From Mucilaginibacter aquariorum (GTDB lineage: Bacteria > Bacteroidota > Bacteroidia > Sphingobacteriales > Sphingobacteriaceae), in NCBI RefSeq assembly GCF_024498135.1, contig NZ_JANHOH010000005.1:62001-126000 (forward strand): DNA of 64,000 nt, in the 5' to 3' direction. The notes under the pieces were generated by a model. It saw only the letters and a list, made by a program, of their open reading frames with translations, was not told where the DNA came from and did no database searches. Positions 59,935-64,000 of this stretch are shown piece after piece. Made by a program: the position numbers and the translations under genes. Each line of letters opens with the position of its first letter. Position 1 is the stretch's first letter.

Positions 59935-61350
59935 TTATTTTATCAAATGTTTCAATTGTATCACTTCCTTTTCGTCAAGGTATCTCCATCTGCCGCGTGG
60001 CAAATCTTTCTTGGTAAGATTGGCGTAAACCGAACGGTCGAGCTTTACAACATCGTAACCCAACGATTCGAAGATACGGCGTACAACGCGGTTTTTGCCA
60101 CTGTGGATCTGTATACCTATTTCTTTTTTAGAAGCACCGGCTACGTACGATACACTATCCGGTTTTATCAAACCATCTTCCAGCTCCACGCCAAACTCAA
60201 TTTTATTTAAGTCGCCCTGGCTAAGTGCTTTGTTCAGTTCAACCATATATAATTTAGTAACGCTGTTACGTGGGTGCGATAGCTTATCGGCCAGGTCGCC
60301 ATCGTTGGTCATTAATATTAAACCGGTAGTATTACGGTCAAGGCGGCCAACAGGGTATATACGTTCGCGACTGGCTTTTTCTACCAGGTGCATAACGGTA
60401 CGGCGCTCTTGCGGGTCATCCGTAGTGGTGATATAATCTTTTGGTTTATTAAGCAGTACATAAACGTTTTTCTCGCGTTTTAAAGCCTCGCCGTTGTAAC
60501 GTACCAGATCTTTAAGCGGGTCAACCTTGTGGCCCAGTTCAGATATTACCTCGCCATTTACCGATACCACACCTGCAGCGATCAGCTCATCGGCCTTACG
60601 GCGACTACAGATACCTGCATTGGCAATATAACGGTTAAGGCGTATAAGGCCGTCGTCTTTAGTTTTAACAACCGGGTTTTTGCGGCCGCGCATGGTAGGT
60701 TTTGACGGAGCATCGTCGCCTTCGCGTTTCCTGAAACCTGTTGATGTACTTGGGAAATCTTTTTTGCCACCACGGGTGCCACTAAATTTTTTATCGCCGT
60801 CAAAGCTTTTCTTTGGTCCGTCGGTACCGGCAGGGCGCCTGTTAAACGGTTTATCGCTGGCAACAGGGTTTTTGCGTGCACCGTATGATGCAGGGCCTAA
60901 GCCTGGTTTTTTGTAGCTGGTTTCGCCATCTCCTGATTGCGGGCGGCCACTATATGGTTTATCACGTGGGGTAAAGTTTTTGCGTTCGCCTTGTGGCGCA
61001 TCACCGAAGCTGCGTTTCGGGCGATCGGCATCTGCCGGTCTGCCACTATATGGCCTTCCTTTTGGTACAAATGCTTTGTTCTCGCCGCCGCTAAATGACG
61101 AAGCAGAACCATAACTTTTCTTTGGCCTTTCGCTGCCTTCAGAATCTGGTTTACCTGTATTTGGTTTGGAGTAGGTAGATCCTCTTTTATCTACCGAGAA
61201 GTTTTTTTTGCCATCTGTGCGGCCTGCGCCGAAGGGTTTTCCTGTAGAGGAAGATGATGGTCTTTTTGTGTTTTCACCACCACTTTTTGAGCGGCTTTGT
61301 GATTTGTTGGGCCTGTCGTCGCGACTACCTGCTGGTCTTTTAAATACCAT
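59935..61350 (-). CDS. RluB/RsuA-family rRNA pseudouridine synthase with long basic N-terminal tail
   Basis: A 471-residue protein. The C-terminal half (about 225-471) is a pseudouridine synthase with an S4 RNA-binding domain (IRLNRYIANAGICSRRKADE) and the catalytic motif PVGRLDRNTTGLILMTNDGD (Asp in RLD). It modifies an rRNA uridine, in the manner of RluB or RsuA. Residues 1-220 are a Lys/Arg/Gly/Ser/Pro-rich low-complexity tail with repeats such as KPYSGRP, probably disordered and RNA- or ribosome-binding. Such tails are known on Bacteroidota relatives. The encoding DNA lacks any signal peptide or domain motif in that half. Confidence 0.9.
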   Translation of the reverse strand: MVFKRPAGSRDDRPNKSQSRSKSGGENTKRPSSSSTGKPFGAGRTDGKKNFSVDKRGSTYSKPNTGKPDSEGSERPKKSYGSASSFSGGENKAFVPKGRPYSGRPADADRPKRSFGDAPQGERKNFTPRDKPYSGRPQSGDGETSYKKPGLGPASYGARKNPVASDKPFNRRPAGTDGPKKSFDGDKKFSGTRGGKKDFPSTSTGFRKREGDDAPSKPTMRGRKNPVVKTKDDGLIRLNRYIANAGICSRRKADELIAAGVVSVNGEVISELGHKVDPLKDLVRYNGEALKREKNVYVLLNKPKDYITTTDDPQERRTVMHLVEKASRERIYPVGRLDRNTTGLILMTNDGDLADKLSHPRNSVTKLYMVELNKALSQGDLNKIEFGVELEDGLIKPDSVSYVAGASKKEIGIQIHSGKNRVVRRIFESLGYDVVKLDRSVYANLTKKDLPRGRWRYLDEKEVIQLKHLIK

Positions 61351-61535
61351 AATTTTTTGTTTTGCGCTTTCGCAGCGTGAGGGTCAAAAGTACAACAAAT
61401 TAACCAAAAAAACAACTTTTTAACGAGGCCAAAATAGTACGTTTAAACCGCTTTAAACGCTGATTTTTAGCGTGTTTAAAAAAACTCAAAACACTAAGCC
61501 TATAGTAAGTGTTTGATAATCTGATTTATAAAGCC

Positions 61536-61543
61536 TATCTTTG
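61536..61543 (+). promoter_or_regulatory. Lytic transglycosylase promoter -7 element
   Basis: TATCTTTG at 61536-61543, followed by CAG, with TTTG about 24 bases upstream as a possible -33 element. The start codon is 28 bases downstream. Confidence 0.7.
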
Positions 61544-61571
61544 CAGTACATCATACCAAAATGTATAATTA

Positions 61572-62357
61572 ATGAGTAAAATTGAAATGACTAAAAAACA
61601 CTTAATTACGTGCTCCGTAATCTTGGTGCTGGTTATCATTTCCAGTGTTAACATTTTCAGTACAAACCCGGTTTTCCCTGTAAAACGTATCGCTTACGCA
61701 CCTTCAAATTTGCTCTTCAGCAAGCCTGCCGAAGAAGCTGAAGAGGCATATAGTTTTGCAAACGAGGCGCTGCCGGTGAATGACAAAAAAGTAGATTTTA
61801 AACTAAAAAAATCAATAGCAAAAAACAGGTACCGGAACATCCAGTCGAATGTTTTACATTCAAAAGCAGACAAAATGTTCCCTGTCATTGAGCCTATCTT
61901 AAAAGCCTACGGTATTCCCGAAGATTTTAAATTTATACCATTGGTAGAAACGGGTTTACACGAAGGTACATCGCCAAAGGGCGCACGTGGGGTTTGGCAG
62001 TTTATGCCCGGCACCGCACGCACTTATGGTTTAAAGGTTGGCAAGGGTAAAGACGAGCGCTTAAATTTGCGTAAATCAACCATAGCCGCCTGTAAGTACA
62101 TTAAAGAACTGTACGGCGAATTTAACAGCTGGACATTGGCCGCTGCGGCTTACAACAACGGTTCAATTAAACTGGAACGCGCAATGAACAGGCAAAATGA
62201 GGATAACTATTTCCGCATGAGCCTTAACCGCGAAACAGGGTCGTACGTTTACAAGATTATTGCCATGAAAGAAATCATCAATAATCCTGAAAAATATGGT
62301 TATAAAAACTTTTATAGCTATATGCAAAAACCACTACCATTTTTGGTATACAATTAA
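61572..62357 (+). CDS. Lytic transglycosylase (SLT type)
   Basis: A 261-residue exported or membrane-anchored enzyme that cleaves peptidoglycan glycan strands. A hydrophobic segment (HLITCSVILVLVIISSVNIF) lies at the N-terminus and is followed by an SLT domain with FIPLVETGLHEG (catalytic Glu about 127), KGARGVWQFMPGTARTYGL and WTLAAAAYNNGSIKLERAM. The start is 61572 or 61587 (M6); a tiny ORF ATG-TAT-AAT-TAA overlaps the first start by one base. It is a single gene with its own promoter and terminator. Confidence 0.87.
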   Translation: MSKIEMTKKHLITCSVILVLVIISSVNIFSTNPVFPVKRIAYAPSNLLFSKPAEEAEEAYSFANEALPVNDKKVDFKLKKSIAKNRYRNIQSNVLHSKADKMFPVIEPILKAYGIPEDFKFIPLVETGLHEGTSPKGARGVWQFMPGTARTYGLKVGKGKDERLNLRKSTIAACKYIKELYGEFNSWTLAAAAYNNGSIKLERAMNRQNEDNYFRMSLNRETGSYVYKIIAMKEIINNPEKYGYKNFYSYMQKPLPFLVYN

Positions 62358-62391
62358 ATAAAGTAATATTTAATTATTACGGAGCACATTT

Positions 62392-62426
62392 AAAAAGCCG
62401 TCCCACAGTTGGGGCGGCTTTTTTTG
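62392..62426 (+). terminator. Terminator of the lytic transglycosylase gene
   Basis: AAAAAGCCGTCCC-acagtt-GGGGCGGCTTTTTTT, with one wobble in the stem. Confidence 0.85.
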
Positions 62427-62429
62427 TGG

Positions 62430-62940
62430 GGTAAGGTTTGCGGGCATAGCCATTTGGGCGTTGCCTGCGGCCCAGGCTTTCCGCTCATACTGCACAGGCA
62501 TTAACCACGGGCCGGTATCCGCTCCTATCCCTAACGCGGAATTATTCATTTGTCATGCTGAACATCGTGAAGCATCTAATCGCCAATATGCAATTTCGAT
62601 AGGCAAAGGTCGCTAATAGATCCTTCGCTATCGCTCAGGATGACAAGTTAAAAAGAAGTGATGGGATGGCCGGATTTCTTTTTCCTTTCCTCGCCGGCAA
62701 AACAGCTTCGGGCGAAAACGGGCAGAACAATGATGGCCTTGCGCGTGGCAAGGGCATAGGGAATTTTGCAGAAGCTAGGGACTAAGAGGGAACGCCGGTG
62801 GGTAAAAGATTCCAGCCCGTGGTTCAGCCCGAAGATGGTCAGCATATCTGCGACCAGCCTCTCTGGAAATTGCTTCGTTCTTCGCAATGGCGCGTTGAAG
62901 GCTGAGTGTCAACTATCACACCCATAATTTTACACAAACA
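62430..62940. repeat. Composite repeat block, copy 3 (reversed); no gene
   Basis: The same parts as 52060-52690 in reverse order: GC-rich block without a central hairpin (62456-62539), the GCT/CCT inverted pair (62552-62644), the CAGCTTCGGGCGAAAACGG segment and a long diverged tail to about 62890. A frame of 79 codons (62648-62887, minus) is a translation of this repeat. Confidence 0.8.
62552..62644. repeat. Inverted hairpin pair, GCT and CCT classes
   Basis: Exactly 93 bases, the reversed counterpart of 52491-52583. Confidence 0.85.
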
Positions 62941-62987
62941 CTATATTCTGCCCCAGTGCTTTACTATAAATCACCGGCGTTTTTACG

Positions 62988-62995
62988 TATATTTG
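62988..62995 (+). promoter_or_regulatory. uvrA promoter -7 element
   Basis: TATATTTG at 62988-62995, followed by CGAAC, 68 bases before the ATG of uvrA. It leaves a leader of about 60 bases. Confidence 0.65.
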
Positions 62996-63063
62996 CGAAC
63001 TTTTTTAGTATTAACGCGGCAGGTGCAAACCAAGCCGTATCTGTCTTGTTTTCTGAAGAATAT

Positions 63064-64000
63064 ATGAGCAAAAAAACCTTAGATCTGGGCGAGCAAAGTG
63101 AAGTTGAAGTTTATGGTGCCCGGGTACATAATTTAAAAAATATTGATGTTTCCTTTCCACGCAATAAGCTGGTTGTTATAACCGGGCTTAGTGGCAGCGG
63201 CAAGTCATCGTTGGCGTTTGATACCATTTACGCCGAGGGGCAGCGCCGTTATATGGAAACATTTTCGGCCTATTCGCGCCAGTTTATGGGCGGTATGGAG
63301 CGGCCGGATGTTGATAAGGTATCGGGTCTTAGTCCTGTTATTGCTATTGAACAAAAAACCACCAGCAAAAACCCCCGCAGTACCGTTGGTACCATTACCG
63401 AGATATACGATTTTATGCGCTTGCTTTTTGCCCGCGCAGGTGATGCCTACAGCTACACCACGGGTGAGAAAATGGAGCGCATGAGCGAGGAGCAGATCCT
63501 GAAAACCATTTTCGAGAAGTTTGATGGGCAGCCGGTGAACATTTTGGCACCAGTAGTAAAAGCCCGTAAAGGCCACTACCGCGAACTTTTTGAGCAGATA
63601 CGTAAACAGGGTTACCTAAAAGTTTACATTGATGGCGCTATTGCCGATGTAGAACCAAAAATGCAGGTAGATCGCTACAAGATCCACGATATTGACATAG
63701 TGGTTGACCGCCTGGTGGTAAGCGAAGCAGACAGTAAACGTTTATACACTTCGGTACAGTCGGCCCTGAAAACTGCCAAAGGCATCATCCGTATTGCCGA
63801 TAAGGATAACAATGTATTCTACTTTAGTAAATTTTTGATGGACCCGGTTTCGGGCATCTCGTATGATGAACCGCAGCCAAATACTTTCTCGTTTAACTCA
63901 CCCTATGGCGCTTGTGAAAAGTGTAACGGATTGGGTTATATTTTCGAGGTGGATGAAGCATCGGTAGTGCCCAACCCTAAGCTAAGCATTCTTAACGGCG
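63064..64000 (+). CDS. uvrA: Excinuclease ABC subunit A, 5' part
   Basis: The first 312 codons of UvrA; the gene runs off the end of the window. The start MSKKTLDLGEQSEVEVYGAR leads into the first ATPase: VITGLSGSGKSSLAFDTIYA (Walker A), EGQRRYMETFSAYSRQFMGG and SGLSPVIAIEQKTTSKNPRS followed by STVGTITEIYD, all hallmark UvrA text. CEKCNGLGYIFEV (about 292-304) begins the first zinc finger. UvrA recognises DNA damage and loads UvrB. The start at 63064 is the first ATG after the promoter in this frame. It is missing from a simple open-frame list because no stop codon lies in the window. Confidence 0.97.
   Translation, partial: MSKKTLDLGEQSEVEVYGARVHNLKNIDVSFPRNKLVVITGLSGSGKSSLAFDTIYAEGQRRYMETFSAYSRQFMGGMERPDVDKVSGLSPVIAIEQKTTSKNPRSTVGTITEIYDFMRLLFARAGDAYSYTTGEKMERMSEEQILKTIFEKFDGQPVNILAPVVKARKGHYRELFEQIRKQGYLKVYIDGAIADVEPKMQVDRYKIHDIDIVVDRLVVSEADSKRLYTSVQSALKTAKGIIRIADKDNNVFYFSKFLMDPVSGISYDEPQPNTFSFNSPYGACEKCNGLGYIFEVDEASVVPNPKLSILNG

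Noticed and set aside
1..62644. GTCA-family hairpins as a CRISPR array
   Set aside because: Copies are scattered in intergenic gaps, not evenly spaced, occur in both orientations and have no cas genes nearby.
62648..62887. 79-codon minus-strand open frame
   Set aside because: Translation of the reversed composite repeat; it includes the same junk peptide as the copy at 52.4 kb.
1..64000. tRNA or rRNA genes
   Set aside because: No stretch with a convincing cloverleaf T-arm and acceptor pairing or rRNA-like sequence was found by reading; a dedicated tRNA scan could not be run.

Overview
The window looks like chromosomal DNA of a Bacteroidota species, most likely a Sphingobacteriaceae member close to Mucilaginibacter or Pedobacter. 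The grounds are promoters of the TAnnTTTG type, type IX secretion and gliding genes (porV and a gldJ-like gene), a bacillithiol gene (bshA), a long IleRS followed directly by a DksA-like gene and lspA, and many lipoproteins with a Cys lipobox. No rRNA, tRNA, CRISPR array, transposase, integrase or phage structural gene was found. The assignment rests on gene content read by eye; no database search was possible.

Layout. 1-1.35 kb: two tandem copies of a composite intergenic repeat. 1.35-5.1 kb: a small secreted protein, then an AT-rich 1035-aa protein joining a calcineurin-like metallophosphoesterase to a STAND/NACHT-type NTPase, set between repeat blocks (candidate defence gene). 5.1-6.05 kb: repeats. 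6.05-12.6 kb: a radical SAM protein, then a tight operon of membrane acyltransferase, secreted acetyl-esterase-like hydrolase, outer-membrane barrel and TPR protein. 12.7-15 kb: SRPBCC protein, sulfurtransferase and RNase H-like YkuK protein. 15.2-18.9 kb: gldJ-like gene, divergent from porV-ispF. 19-22.5 kb: a single-chain GH18-NodB deacetylase-GT2 protein, probably for a deacetylated polysaccharide. 22.5-29.4 kb: a small Cys-rich membrane protein, then an amidoligase cluster (circularly permuted ATP-grasp, class I glutamine amidotransferase, GCS2-type carboxylate-amine ligase, classical ATP-grasp, esterase and a divergent second esterase) that appears to make an unknown peptide or amide. A GIY-YIG nuclease gene inside an inverted repeat pair interrupts it.

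29.5-47.5 kb: NTF2-like protein, TypA, a repeat-propeller-like lipoprotein, a surface-glycan group (flippase, two methyltransferase-like proteins, glycosyltransferase), AI-2E-type permease, a small-protein/dgkA/recO operon, an SDR lacking catalytic residues, CotH lipoprotein, HAD phosphatase, M28 peptidase and an AT-rich orphan membrane protein. 47.6-52 kb: ileS, dksA-like and lspA. 52-64 kb: three composite repeat blocks alternate with SIMPL, lipoprotein, pseudo-receiver, bshA, lactonase, the ispH-crtW isoprenoid/carotenoid pair, a pseudouridine synthase with a long basic tail, a lytic transglycosylase and the start of uvrA.

The most distinctive non-coding content is a dense population of small hairpin repeats. 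One family begins GTCA and has a 5-bp stem that varies between copies while keeping its pairing. A second has a perfect 10-bp stem, an invariant CTTGAT loop and a downstream ATCAAG that could pair with the loop. Paralogous copies of larger repeats differ by the presence or absence of one GTCA-family hairpin, so past insertion or loss can be read within this window.
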